From Nitrospirota bacterium (lineage in GTDB: Bacteria; Nitrospirota; Nitrospiria; Nitrospirales; Nitrospiraceae), in NCBI GenBank assembly GCA_040757595.1, contig JBFLWP010000013.1:55989-119988 (forward strand): DNA of 64,000 nucleotides, read 5' to 3'. Made by a program: the position numbers and the translations under genes. The notes below the pieces were generated by a model. That model was not told the DNA's origin. It saw nothing but the letters and a program-made list of their open reading frames with translations, and did no database searches. Shown piece by piece: positions 43,944 to 52,218 of the stretch. The first letter of the stretch is position 1. Each line of letters opens with the position of its first letter.

Positions 43944-45509
43944 TTAGAGGATCAGTCCCATGATTCCGACGCCGAATCCGCCGGACCCACCAACGAGCAA
44001 GATTTTGTCCCCAATCTTTAAACGGTTTTCGCTTAGAGCCGTACAAAGCGCGACAGGCATGCTCGCGGCCCCGACATTTCCGTGTCTGGGGTAACTCCAG
44101 AATATTTTTTCCTGCGGCATTCCCAGTCTCTTATGGAATAAATTGTCGATGATATGGTGTGAAACCTGATGCGGGACGATCAACTCGATATCGGAGATAT
44201 CCCAATCCAGCATCCTCATGGTTTCCTCGACACCGATCGGAACGTGTTGGAGTGCGGCCCGCTCAATTTCGACCCCATTGCTTCTGAAAAGCCTTTTGCT
44301 CGACGAGTTCTCCATGAGCGGGACAACAGCCACCTCCCAATAAGAACTGTCCGTCAGGAACCACCGAGCCTTGATTCCACGCTGCTCGCCGTTCTTGGTG
44401 CGCGTGAGGACCGCGGCGCCACCGCCGTCTCCGAGCGTATAGCCCATTGAACTGAGTCTCAGGTCGCCCTTTGTCTCCGGCTCCCAGTTGATGAATTGGG
44501 AAATCACCTCACCTGCCGTGACGAGACCTACTTCATACCGCCCGGAGGCGATGAACGAATCCAGCACGTCGATCCCAGAAACGAATCCATTGCAGGCGTT
44601 GGCCAGGTCAAAAACATAGGCGTTCGTTGCCCCGAGTTTTTCCTGGATAATGCAGGCGGTTGCAGGCTCTTCGACATCGCGAGAAACGCCGCAGGAGATA
44701 ATGACCTCAAGATCCTTCGGATCCACGCCGGCGCTTTTCAAGGCGCGAGCGCTAGCTTCTACGGCAAGATCCGACGGGTATGTCCGCGACCCTGCGTAGT
44801 GGCGGGCTTGAATGCCGGTGAGTGCTCCAACCACGTCGCCGAACTTTGTCTTTTCACCGTTGCGGGCCAACATGGCGTTGACGTGGCCGTTCGTGATCAT
44901 GTTGGGGGGCAGGTAGGCTCCCCAGCCGATGATTTTGGAAGCATGAACGCAGCTACGACGAGCGGTGTGGAGCCTGTCAGCTCGCGGTCGTTTCGCTTGG
45001 GTGTACAGCTTGGCGGCTTCCAGGGCGACCGCGTCCTTACTGACTAAGAGCGTGAGCAGGGACTTCTCCCGGCCGGAGGGATTCTCCCGCAACGATTCGA
45101 CGGCCGAGAGGATGATTTTTTGTTCCCAGTCTCGGAGGGCCGCGAGCCGCACCCCGATGGTATAGAGAGGAGAGGCATCGCCTTCCATCCTTCGACAGTA
45201 CGCGACTTGCGCGGAGAGATCCAAGTAGCAGGTTTCTGCGAAGGAGCACTGCAGCGTGAGCGGCGTCCCGACGCCTAAGGCCGTGTCACTCAGGATGCTG
45301 ATCCCAGTGGGGCTGATGTCCTGCGAGACTCCGGACACTTCGGTGTCTTGGAAGCGCAACCGAAAGGGGATGCGTAGCGGGTCTCGATGAGCGCCGCGCC
45401 GGTCTGCGATCGTTTCCGACTGCGCCGAGGGGCTGGCGGCCTCGGCGTGAGCTTCCCCGGCTTCGAGTTGGAGAGCCTCTTGAGAGTCTGCAGCATTTTT
45501 ACTCGGCAT
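43944..45509 (-). CDS. PilZ domain fused to beta-ketoacyl-ACP synthase III-like enzyme
   Basis: Encodes 521 residues. Residues about 34-140 are a PilZ domain with both c-di-GMP motifs: RxxxR at R38-R42 (RRGAHRDP) and DxSxxG at D64-G69 (QDISPTGIS). After a roughly 45-residue linker, residues about 188-521 form a KAS III/FabH-like thiolase fold with the full catalytic triad: Cys306 (DLANACNGFVSG), His447 (VPHQVSHH) and Asn478 (RHGNVGAAS), and the C-terminal Gly loop (LLVGGSGGFGVGIMG). It would perform a decarboxylative or acyl-transfer condensation, possibly gated by c-di-GMP. A FabH acting in ordinary fatty-acid initiation would not be expected to carry PilZ or sit with regulators, so a dedicated acyl product is inferred. 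First gene after a possible sigma-54 promoter. Confidence 0.9.
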   Translation of the reverse strand: MPSKNAADSQEALQLEAGEAHAEAASPSAQSETIADRRGAHRDPLRIPFRLRFQDTEVSGVSQDISPTGISILSDTALGVGTPLTLQCSFAETCYLDLSAQVAYCRRMEGDASPLYTIGVRLAALRDWEQKIILSAVESLRENPSGREKSLLTLLVSKDAVALEAAKLYTQAKRPRADRLHTARRSCVHASKIIGWGAYLPPNMITNGHVNAMLARNGEKTKFGDVVGALTGIQARHYAGSRTYPSDLAVEASARALKSAGVDPKDLEVIISCGVSRDVEEPATACIIQEKLGATNAYVFDLANACNGFVSGIDVLDSFIASGRYEVGLVTAGEVISQFINWEPETKGDLRLSSMGYTLGDGGGAAVLTRTKNGEQRGIKARWFLTDSSYWEVAVVPLMENSSSKRLFRSNGVEIERAALQHVPIGVEETMRMLDWDISDIELIVPHQVSHHIIDNLFHKRLGMPQEKIFWSYPRHGNVGAASMPVALCTALSENRLKIGDKILLVGGSGGFGVGIMGLIL

Positions 45510-45664
45510 CGGTTTCCCCTCTCTCCCGGTTCATTTGGTGGTTGACCCTGTTTGTCTGGGCAGAACGGCCCGCAACGGGTCGTGATTCAGCCTGGGTTCC
45601 GGTCGAAACCACGGCTAACTTGGCGGATGATCGGGCAAAAGGTTGCGTTTGTCAATGGAAGCCG

Positions 45665-45680
45665 GGCATTTTGCATGCCA
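45665..45680 (-). promoter_or_regulatory. Possible sigma-54 promoter upstream of the PilZ-KAS gene
   Basis: On the minus strand the sequence is TGGCATGCAAAATGCC, with the GG and GC doublets at correct spacing and four of the flanking consensus bases changed. It lies within the 198-bp gap before the PilZ-KAS start. Confidence 0.5.
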
Positions 45681-45707
45681 GGCTTGGGCTGACCGAGGGG
45701 GGAAGCG

Positions 45708-47837
45708 CTAGGCCTTCGCTGTCAGGGCGAGGACGGCTTGATTCGCGAAGACACGGTAGATTCGCGGACATTGGGCGCCGCTTGCGCGCAGAAGGGCCGT
45801 CAGTTCGTGTTCGTCAATCGGTCGGACGCGGGCAGGCGTGGCGCCTTGCTCGATTCTGCTCCAGAGGCTCAGCAGCTTCATGGCCTGCTTCACCATGTCG
45901 GGCTGGTCGGCAATAGGAAAGAGGTTTCGCTGGATTTCTGACAGGTCGGCCAGGGGTTTCAAGGTCGTGACGACCAGGGTTCCCCCCGGGCGGAGGAGCC
46001 GCACCAATTCGCGAAGGGAGGATTCCGGGCTCTCCAGATAATTGATCACGAAGTGGCAGACGATCCGATCGAACGAACTTTCGCGGAACGGAAGCTCCCG
46101 GTTCAGATCCGCGACGCCGAAGGAGAGCTTCACGAGGGACTCCGGCCATGCCACTCCTGTGGATTGAGCCGACAGCTCGGCGGCCATTCGGGACAGGTTG
46201 TGGCTGGCCCGAAGCAGCGCTTCTGAGACGAAGTCTATGCCCACATAGTGAAGCGGTTTGGCCAGGTCTCTCGGTGCGCTGCGAACTCGATAGGCTTCGT
46301 CCATGAGGAGAAATGTCCCTGCGAGTCCAGATCCGCAGCCCGCGTCCAGGATTCGCTCGCCCCCGCGGCGCGCTCCGGCTAGGCGGAAAATTTGGGCGAG
46401 CGTCTGCCAGTAGTCGGGAAAATTCGCGAGGCACGCAGAGTAGGCAAGATAATTCTTCCACACGGCTCGGCCTTCAGCCGGTCTGCGGCCTTCAGGTTCC
46501 GAGTAGGGCGTCGTGGGGGACTCCGTCCCCTTTGAGACTTCCTGCTCTCCCATATCCTGCGGGAGCGATAGGGAGCCGGCCAGTTCGATTGAAAGCGTCT
46601 GCCGCGGTATCTCTTGCAGCAGTTGTGCGAGAACCGCTCCTTCGGTGGCGCCGAGTTGGGAAAACGCCACGATGCATTCGAACGCGGAACCAACGCTGGA
46701 AGCGATTGGGCCCGATGTCCCGCCGATTCTGACTCTGCTGACCACTCCCGGCAATTCGAGGACCGACGAGTCGAAGTGGATGACGATCTGTACCGGTTGT
46801 CGTTCGGCAGCGGGGACCGTCTCATCGAAACCCAGCCGCACACCGCCGAGCGAAATGTCCATGGACGTCCCCTCCCACTTCCATGGCCCAAGGGAGAAGC
46901 GAGCTCTGCCGGTCAGAGCCACGCGCGGGGCGCACCGTCGTTCCCCTGCCTGCGGAAGGCGCGGCGGTCGCAGCCGGTCTCCTGGCTCGGGAGATGCGAT
47001 GGACGCTTGCGGACGTGGAAGCTCGGCCACCGGCAGCGGGAGCGCGCTGGCCTCCCCGTGTACGCCGCCAGTCTTGCGGATGACGCCGATGGTTCCCACA
47101 AACCGCCGCTTGTCGTAAAGCCCGGTGGCGGCCAACTCCACCTGGACGATGGCTGACTGCGTCCCATGCGCCGATTTGGCGGCAAGGGGGAGTTGTAGCC
47201 GGCGCGTCGAACGCGACCCCGTGCGCCGTTCGTTCATTCGCCATATCGCAAGCCCTTCGTGAGTTTGGGGAATGAGGGTTGAAAAATGGGCGCCGATCAG
47301 TTCTTGGGGGTTGTACCCGAGCAATGAGAAGACGTTTTGGTTGATGGAAAGGAAGCGGCCGGCCGAATCCAGCTCGTAGACCACGTCCGGCACGATTTCC
47401 ATGAGTTCGCGGTAGCGTGTGAACGAGATGTCCAATTGGTGGCTCAGCTCCCGCTTTTCCACGACATCGCGGGCCACGAGGGGCAGGTCCAGAAGGAATG
47501 TGGGAGACCTCTTGGAGAGGTAGGAGTCGGCACCGCCCCGCAGGGCCTCCTCCGCGATGCGTGAATCAATCCGCTCGCCTTGCAGGATGATGCACGAGTC
47601 GGGGGCGCGCTGTCTCAATTCGGGCAGGACATCCAATCCGCCGCGCGGAGGGATTCGCTCGTCGAGAAGGATCACGTGCCAGGCCTGCTTCACAGCCCAT
47701 TCCAACACCTCCTCGGCGGAGAACACGGCTTCCGCACGGCATCCTGGGTAGAATTCGCGCATGCGGATCGTCACCCGCTGGATTTCTTCAGGATGCCAAT
47801 TGGCGAGGAGGAGCGTAAGGGGAGCGGGCAGCGTCAT
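45708..47837 (-). CDS. REC-PAS-PilZ-methyltransferase multidomain protein
   Basis: Encodes 709 residues from the chosen ATG. Residues 1-125: receiver-like domain that keeps the phospho-site Asp (D59, LLDERIPP) and Lys (K109) but lacks the N-terminal acidic pair (LLLANWHPEE), so it may not be phosphorylated normally. Residues 140-255: PAS (YRELMEIVPDVVYELDS). Residues 298-410: PilZ with R301xxxR305 and D327-S329-G332. Residues 470-690: class I SAM methyltransferase (ILDAGCGSGLAG at 496-507, YVGIDFVSEAL, FDRIVCHFVINYL, RLLRPGGTLVVTT). An upstream Met would add 29 unconvincing residues and has no better ribosome site. Substrate unknown; it probably works with the adjacent PilZ-KAS. Confidence 0.85.
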   Translation of the reverse strand: MTLPAPLTLLLANWHPEEIQRVTIRMREFYPGCRAEAVFSAEEVLEWAVKQAWHVILLDERIPPRGGLDVLPELRQRAPDSCIILQGERIDSRIAEEALRGGADSYLSKRSPTFLLDLPLVARDVVEKRELSHQLDISFTRYRELMEIVPDVVYELDSAGRFLSINQNVFSLLGYNPQELIGAHFSTLIPQTHEGLAIWRMNERRTGSRSTRRLQLPLAAKSAHGTQSAIVQVELAATGLYDKRRFVGTIGVIRKTGGVHGEASALPLPVAELPRPQASIASPEPGDRLRPPRLPQAGERRCAPRVALTGRARFSLGPWKWEGTSMDISLGGVRLGFDETVPAAERQPVQIVIHFDSSVLELPGVVSRVRIGGTSGPIASSVGSAFECIVAFSQLGATEGAVLAQLLQEIPRQTLSIELAGSLSLPQDMGEQEVSKGTESPTTPYSEPEGRRPAEGRAVWKNYLAYSACLANFPDYWQTLAQIFRLAGARRGGERILDAGCGSGLAGTFLLMDEAYRVRSAPRDLAKPLHYVGIDFVSEALLRASHNLSRMAAELSAQSTGVAWPESLVKLSFGVADLNRELPFRESSFDRIVCHFVINYLESPESSLRELVRLLRPGGTLVVTTLKPLADLSEIQRNLFPIADQPDMVKQAMKLLSLWSRIEQGATPARVRPIDEHELTALLRASGAQCPRIYRVFANQAVLALTAKA

Positions 47838-48035
47838 CAATGGCGTCCCCGCCGGTTGATGCGTAAAAAGCCCCGGACCTGCTCTGGCGCGGCCGTCAAG
47901 CCAGCCGGACATATGAAGGAGCAACGAGTCGTTGTTTCGTCAGGGGCAAGGGGAGGAAAAGAAAATAAAACGCCAACTTAGTTGAAATCCCTGCTGCAAG
48001 AGCCAGCGGGTGCATAGATAGTCCGTGCGCTTATG

Positions 48036-48096
48036 CCACAACAAGGTATAGTAGTCAAGTAAGATGTTTTTGAGCGAGTACAACTAAATGTTGTGG
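48036..48096. promoter_or_regulatory. Interrupted palindrome in the AT-rich gap before the REC-PAS-PilZ-methyltransferase gene
   Basis: CCACAAC at 48036-48042 and GTTGTGG at 48090-48096 are perfect reverse complements flanking a 47-bp AT-rich segment. The gap (47838-48117) should contain the promoter of the methyltransferase gene. A regulator site or looped structure is possible; no clear -10/-35 was found. Confidence 0.4.
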
Positions 48097-48117
48097 TAGG
48101 GGGAGGGATCGCGGAGG

Positions 48118-48927
48118 TCACCTGGCCGAGCCTGGGGTAACCGGCTGGCGGACAACGACGACGGTGACGTTGTCGAACCCGCCTCGCCGGTTCGCCTCTT
48201 GAACCAGGTTCCGGCAAGCCTGGTGGGGCGAGCCTCCGGCGCCGAGGACCTGATCGAGGATCTGGTCGTCATCGAGCATTTTCGTCAGGCCGTCTGTGCA
48301 GAGGATGACGCGGTCTTCCGGTTCGAGCTGGTACACGGAGATGTCCGGCTCGACTTGCTCCTCGGTTCCCAGGGCGCGACTCAGGACGTGCCGCCAGGGA
48401 TGGGACAGGGCTTCGGCCGGCGACAGGAGCCCAGCGCGGACCTGCTCCTCGACCCACGAATGGTCCCTGGTCAGTCTCGTGATCGTCCGGTCGCGTACGG
48501 CATAGGCTCGACTGTCTCCGACGTGGGCGACGATCGCGCGGGCGTGAGGATCCGGGACGATCCGCAAGGCGACGAGGGTCGTGCCCATCCCGGTCAGCTC
48601 CGGCCGACGGGACGCTTCCATCAGGATGGCGTGGTTGGCCGCGGCGATCGTGCGGCGCATGGGCAAGGCTGGATCGGCTGGATCGAGCTGGCCGGCGTCG
48701 CCCGCATCGTGCCCGTGGGGCGCCCCGCCGGACAGAGGCCATTCTGCCGCGACAGCGTCCACGGCCAATCGGCTGGCCACGTCGCCCCCGGCGTGGCCGC
48801 CCATCCCGTCGGCGACGATCCAAAGGCCAAGGTGATCGAGGACGGCGAAGGCATCCTGGTTGGAAGACCGGACCAATCCCGTATGGGTCAGCCCGACGCC
48901 TCGCCACTGGAACGACGGACGCGCCAC
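48118..48927 (-). CDS. PP2C-type serine/threonine phosphatase
   Basis: Encodes 269 residues with the PP2C motif series: VRSSNQDAFAVL, WIVADGMGGHAGGDVAS, the metal-site HVGDSRAYAV, a late ILCTDGLTKML and the final DNVTVVVV. Cytoplasmic, Mn/Mg-dependent. It starts one base after the stop of the nuclease-like gene on the same strand. No serine/threonine kinase is nearby, so its partner is unknown. Confidence 0.92.
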   Translation of the reverse strand: MARPSFQWRGVGLTHTGLVRSSNQDAFAVLDHLGLWIVADGMGGHAGGDVASRLAVDAVAAEWPLSGGAPHGHDAGDAGQLDPADPALPMRRTIAAANHAILMEASRRPELTGMGTTLVALRIVPDPHARAIVAHVGDSRAYAVRDRTITRLTRDHSWVEEQVRAGLLSPAEALSHPWRHVLSRALGTEEQVEPDISVYQLEPEDRVILCTDGLTKMLDDDQILDQVLGAGGSPHQACRNLVQEANRRGGFDNVTVVVVRQPVTPGSAR

Positions 48928-48928
48928 C

Positions 48929-49714
48929 TTACTCGGGCTCCCCGGCCGTCGCGGTCCGGCCGGCCGGTCGGTGCAGGGCCGTCAGCCGGTCGTAGAGGAG
49001 GTCGGCCAGCGGTTCCAGGTTCCTCGTATCGGATTCGTTGTAGCGGAGCAAGAGGTCGAGGGCCGAGGGATCGCCGCGACGGGAGGCTTCCCAAAGCCGG
49101 ACCGCTTCCCACCCGTCGAGTCCGTGGAGCTCCGCCGGCCGGGGCACGCCGAGCAGGCGTTCGAGGTGTTTGAGGCCTCCCCTGAGGCCCAGGTGTCTGG
49201 CCGCGAAGCAGAGGTCGAAGTGGGGCTGGTCCAGGACCAGCCCGGGGAACGTGGCCCGCAGGTAGGGCAGATCGAAGACGCTGCCGAAGTAGGTGACGAT
49301 CAGGCGATACCGGCTCAATTCGTCGGCCAGCCGCTGCTCGGTCAAGGATTCATGGAGCACGAGGCTGGTCATGCGGCCGTTCGCATAGAGTCCCACGACC
49401 GTCACTTGGCCGTAGGGGGCGGGCTGGCCGGTGGTCTCGATGTCCAGGTAGACGGCGTCCGATCGGAAGGCGCCGTACAACCGCCAATGATCGCGGGGTT
49501 TCAAGCGACGGGTGAAGTAGCGGGCTTGGCGCTCGTCGAGGTGACGGATGGCGCCGGCGAGTTCGGCGTCGTAGAGCGGTTTCCGCGCCGGGGCGATGCC
49601 GGGCAGTGTGTCGCGGCTCAGAAACGCCTGCCAGTCCGGAACGCCGTTCTCCCACAAGCGCCGTTCCGTCCGCTCGCCGATTCCCTTCAACAGGACGAAG
49701 GTGGATTGGATCAT
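48929..49714 (-). CDS. Ribonuclease H-like (YprB-type) exonuclease domain protein
   Basis: Encodes 261 residues. An N-terminal helix-hairpin-helix-like segment (STFVLLKGIGERTERRLWENG) is followed by a 3'-5' exonuclease/RNase H-like fold: VYLDIETTG (DxE), the VTYFGSVFDLPYL region, FDLCFAARHLGLRGGLKHLE and YNESDTRNLEPL with the late Asp. These correspond to the acidic metal-binding residues of the fold. Probably a DNA or RNA exonuclease; family members are little characterised. Divergently transcribed from the cyclophilin-like gene. Confidence 0.83.
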   Translation of the reverse strand: MIQSTFVLLKGIGERTERRLWENGVPDWQAFLSRDTLPGIAPARKPLYDAELAGAIRHLDERQARYFTRRLKPRDHWRLYGAFRSDAVYLDIETTGQPAPYGQVTVVGLYANGRMTSLVLHESLTEQRLADELSRYRLIVTYFGSVFDLPYLRATFPGLVLDQPHFDLCFAARHLGLRGGLKHLERLLGVPRPAELHGLDGWEAVRLWEASRRGDPSALDLLLRYNESDTRNLEPLADLLYDRLTALHRPAGRTATAGEPE

Positions 49715-49756
49715 GGCGGCAAGCCGATCCGCATGATTCTCCGCGGGATTCTAGCC

Positions 49757-49785
49757 TTGATTTCAGGGGGGAAACAAGCTACATT
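49757..49785 (+). promoter_or_regulatory. Sigma-70 promoter of the cyclophilin-like/DUF507 gene group
   Basis: TTGATT (49757-49762), 17-bp spacer, TACATT (49780-49785), about 50 bp before the start at 49835, in the divergent gap. Confidence 0.6.
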
Positions 49786-49834
49786 CCGCGAGAGGCCGTA
49801 CGACGAGGAACGGAGCACGCCGACTGGTTCACGC

Positions 49835-50221
49835 ATGGGTGAGAACGGAACGCGACGCATCAGGATTCTGGTAGGGGGGATCAAGCTCGACGCCGAATTG
49901 AAGGCCAACAAGACCGCCGACGGGATCTATGCGGCCCTGCCCGTCGACGCTCCCGTGAACCTCTGGGGAGAGGAGTTCTACTTCAAGCTGCCCGGAGTCA
50001 GAGACCATCGGGAGACGGCGACGACCCAGGTAGAAATCGGCGACATCGCCTATTGGGGGATCGGGGAGATCCTGGCCATTTTCTTCGGACGGACGCCGAT
50101 GAGCCTGGGACCGGATCCGGTGCCGGCCGACCGGGTCAACGTCGTGGGGCGGATTCTCGGGGACGCCACGCTGTTGCGTCAGGCCGCGGAGGCGACCAGA
50201 ATCCGGGTGGAGAAAGTCTGA
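49835..50221 (+). CDS. Cyclophilin-like fold protein (TM1367-type)
   Basis: Encodes 128 residues. The segments GGIKLDAELKANKTAD, LPVDAPVNLWGEEFYFKLP and VEIGDIAYWGIGEILAIFFGRTP are characteristic of the small cyclophilin-like family, whose members share the cyclophilin barrel but lack proven isomerase activity. The chosen ATG gives the start MGENGTRRIRILVGG; an upstream extension would run antisense through other genes. It begins a run of short genes (two DUF507 genes and a lipoprotein gene) on the plus strand. Confidence 0.75.
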   Translation: MGENGTRRIRILVGGIKLDAELKANKTADGIYAALPVDAPVNLWGEEFYFKLPGVRDHRETATTQVEIGDIAYWGIGEILAIFFGRTPMSLGPDPVPADRVNVVGRILGDATLLRQAAEATRIRVEKV

Positions 50222-50231
50222 AGGCCGTCCG

Positions 50232-50513
50232 GTGAAGCTTTCGAAGGAGCGGATTGCGCATCTGGCCGCGGCCCTGGCGACGCGACTCCGGGAGGAGGGG
50301 CACGTGGAGATCGCGGGGCCGGAGAAGGCCCTGGTCGAAGCGCTGGACCAGGCGATCACCGACGAGCTGTCGATCGAGGACCGCCTGAACGCCGAGGTCC
50401 GCGGGCTCCTGAAAGCCTACGAAGCCGAGATCGAACAGGGCCGCGTGGACTATCAGAAGATGTTCACGATGATCAAGAACAAGTTGGTCAAGGAGCGGGG
50501 GCTGATCCTCTAA
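50232..50513 (+). CDS. DUF507 family protein (first copy)
   Basis: Encodes 93 residues with a GTG start 11 bp after the previous stop. Starts VKLSKERIAHLAAALATRL, helical and charged, with IEDRLNAEVRGLL and a C-terminal KNKLVKERGLIL, characteristic of DUF507. Function unknown. A second DUF507 gene follows after a hairpin element, suggesting the two form a heteromeric pair. Confidence 0.85.
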   Translation: MKLSKERIAHLAAALATRLREEGHVEIAGPEKALVEALDQAITDELSIEDRLNAEVRGLLKAYEAEIEQGRVDYQKMFTMIKNKLVKERGLIL

Positions 50514-50515
50514 AT

Positions 50516-50615
50516 CGTGAAACGTGAGACGTGAAACGTTGGACGTGGGAAGACAAAGAAGGGTGTGCCCTGCTCTCTCCGCCGACGTTTCACGTTTTAC
50601 TTTTCACGTCTCACG
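50516..50615. repeat. Hairpin-type intergenic repeat between the two DUF507 genes
   Basis: The left arm (50516-50540) is three iterations of cgtgaaacgtgaga-like words; the right arm (50585-50615) is the imperfect reverse complement (acgtttcacgttttac and onward). This is the clearest example of the element family in the window. Confidence 0.8.
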
Positions 50616-50624
50616 GCATTCGTG

Positions 50625-50903
50625 ATGCTGCTCAGCGACGACAAAGTGACCCATCTGTCGCACGTCATCCTGAACACCCTGAAGAAGACCGCCGCGGCGA
50701 AGCTCAAAGGGGACGAGGCCTCGGCCCTCAGGGAGATCAAGCGGGTGCTCGCCGCCGAGCTGAAAGAGGAGGAGGACGTCGAGCGGGCCGTGCGGGCCCG
50801 GCTGGCCTCCTATTCGCGTCCGATTCCGGAGGGCAGCCAGGAGTGGGACGTGCTCTATCGGAAAACGGTCGAGGAGGAGGCGCGGAAGCGTCGAAAGCCA
50901 TGA
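50625..50903 (+). CDS. DUF507 family protein (second copy)
   Basis: Encodes 92 residues. MLLSDDKVTHLSHVILNTLKK is the DUF507 N-terminus; KRVLAAELKEEEDVERAVRARLASYSRPIPEG follows. It is a paralogue of the gene just upstream with low sequence identity. The next gene starts within its stop (ATGA), implying translational coupling. Role unknown. Confidence 0.82.
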   Translation: MLLSDDKVTHLSHVILNTLKKTAAAKLKGDEASALREIKRVLAAELKEEEDVERAVRARLASYSRPIPEGSQEWDVLYRKTVEEEARKRRKP

Positions 50904-51343
50904 GGAGAGCCGTTAGTCTGTTGCTGCTCCTTCCGCTCGCGTTCTGGCTCGCGGCTTGTGCGCACAAGGAACAGCCGAAGCCCCGGTCGCCCCTGGCGAT
51001 CAGTCCCTCGTTCCCCAGGACGGTGATCGAGGCGAACCAGCAGGGGACCGTCCAGTATCAAGGCGGGGACTTCGAGGGGGCCAAGTCGCTCTTCACGCAG
51101 GTGGTGACGGGGGCTCCCCAATCCGCGGAAGCCCACTATAATTTGGGGCTGGCCCTGTACGCGCTCGGGGAGGCCGACGAAGCCCGCGACCACTTCATCG
51201 AGGCGGCCAATCTGGCGCCGGGGAACAAGGTCATCTGGGACTCGCCGGCCCTCCGTCCCTACGGCTCTCCTGATCCGAACATCCCTCCCAAGAAAGCGAA
51301 GGAGTACCAAGGCCGGGCCGGAGGCCGCCTCGGCCAGCGCTGA
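50900..51343 (+). CDS. TPR-containing lipoprotein
   Basis: Encodes 147 residues. A lipoprotein signal ends LAFWLAAC (lipobox LAAC, Cys about residue 17), followed by a linker and two TPR-like helical pairs (VQYQGGDFEGAKSLFTQVV, AHYNLGLALYALGEADEAR). Anchored in the envelope; probably a protein-interaction scaffold. Coupled to the DUF507 gene by a 4-bp ATGA overlap. Confidence 0.82.
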   Translation: MRRAVSLLLLLPLAFWLAACAHKEQPKPRSPLAISPSFPRTVIEANQQGTVQYQGGDFEGAKSLFTQVVTGAPQSAEAHYNLGLALYALGEADEARDHFIEAANLAPGNKVIWDSPALRPYGSPDPNIPPKKAKEYQGRAGGRLGQR

Positions 51344-51371
51344 CCCTGGTCGGGACAGGAGAAATTCGAAC

Positions 51372-51836
51372 ATGGCGGAAGTGGGCAGAGGTGATCGGGC
51401 GCCGGATTTTTCCCTGCCCGATCAAAACGGGAAGACCGTCAGCTTGAAGAGTCTGAAGGGCAGTCCGGTGGTCCTCTATTTCTATCCCAAGGATGACACG
51501 CCGGGTTGCACCAAAGAGGCCTGCGGGTTTCGCGACGCGGAGGCCCGCATCAAGAAGGCGGGGGCGATCGTGTTGGGCGTGAGCCTGGACGGTCCCGAGT
51601 CTCACCGCAAGTTCATCGGCAAATACAACCTCCCGTTCTCGCTCCTGTGCGACGAAGAGGCGGTCGTCTCCAAGGCCTACGGGGTCTACAAGCGGAAGAG
51701 CCTGTATGGCAAGACCTACTGGGGGATCGAACGCAGCACGTTCGTGATCGGCCCAGACGGCATCGTCAAGGCCGCGTTCCGGAAAGTGAAGGTTGACGGC
51801 CACACGGACGAGGTGCTGGCGGTCCTGAAAGGGTGA
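51372..51836 (+). CDS. bcp: Thioredoxin-dependent peroxiredoxin, Bcp family
   Basis: Encodes 154 residues. The peroxidatic Cys is in YFYPKDDTPGCTKEACGF with a second Cys five residues on, the atypical 2-Cys form; later GIERSTFVIGPDG is also typical. It reduces peroxides using thioredoxin, and trxA is encoded in the window. It follows the lipoprotein gene by 28 bp. Confidence 0.95.
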   Translation: MAEVGRGDRAPDFSLPDQNGKTVSLKSLKGSPVVLYFYPKDDTPGCTKEACGFRDAEARIKKAGAIVLGVSLDGPESHRKFIGKYNLPFSLLCDEEAVVSKAYGVYKRKSLYGKTYWGIERSTFVIGPDGIVKAAFRKVKVDGHTDEVLAVLKG

Positions 51837-51844
51837 CAGGTTAT

Positions 51845-51930
51845 GGGTGATGCGTGACGGGCAGGAAAGGTATGGCGACACCGTAAAGGCACGCCGCTCG
51901 TCCATCACCGGTCACTCATCACCCTTCACC
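51845..51930. repeat. Hairpin-type intergenic repeat downstream of bcp
   Basis: The left arm has gggtgatgcgtgacggg (51845-51861); the right arm is ccatcaccggtcactcatcacc at 51902-51923 and beyond. Between them is atggcgacaccgtaaagg (51872-51889), matched in 16 of 18 bases by the element at 57606-57623. Confidence 0.75.
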
Positions 51931-51938
51931 GGGCTGCC

Positions 51939-52178
51939 ATGGATAACCGTGAGAAGACCTGGCACGGATTGCGAGCCGCCACCCTCTCGATCGTGCCGGG
52001 AGCGGGGCACTTGTACCTGGGAGAAAAGCAAGGCTATGCGATCCTGGCCTTCGCCGCGGGCCTGCTGGTCGTCTCGCGGCTGCTCTGGCGCCCGGCCGAG
52101 CTCCTCTATCTGAGCCTTGTCATCTTCTCCGCCTTCGACGCCTATTCGATTGCCAAACGCGGGCACGGCCTGATGTAG
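51939..52178 (+). CDS. Small membrane protein
   Basis: Encodes 79 residues with a short N-terminal helix (ATLSIVPGAGHLYLGEKQGY) and two hydrophobic segments (about 33-47 and 54-70). The PGAGHLYLG motif is like the GxGHxYxG seen in TM2-type small membrane proteins. No specific role can be assigned; it ends just upstream of the aminotransferase gene. Confidence 0.65.
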   Translation: MDNREKTWHGLRAATLSIVPGAGHLYLGEKQGYAILAFAAGLLVVSRLLWRPAELLYLSLVIFSAFDAYSIAKRGHGLM

Positions 52179-52218
52179 CCGGTGCCCGATCCCCCGGGCT
52201 TCCGAAGTAGAGGTGGCG

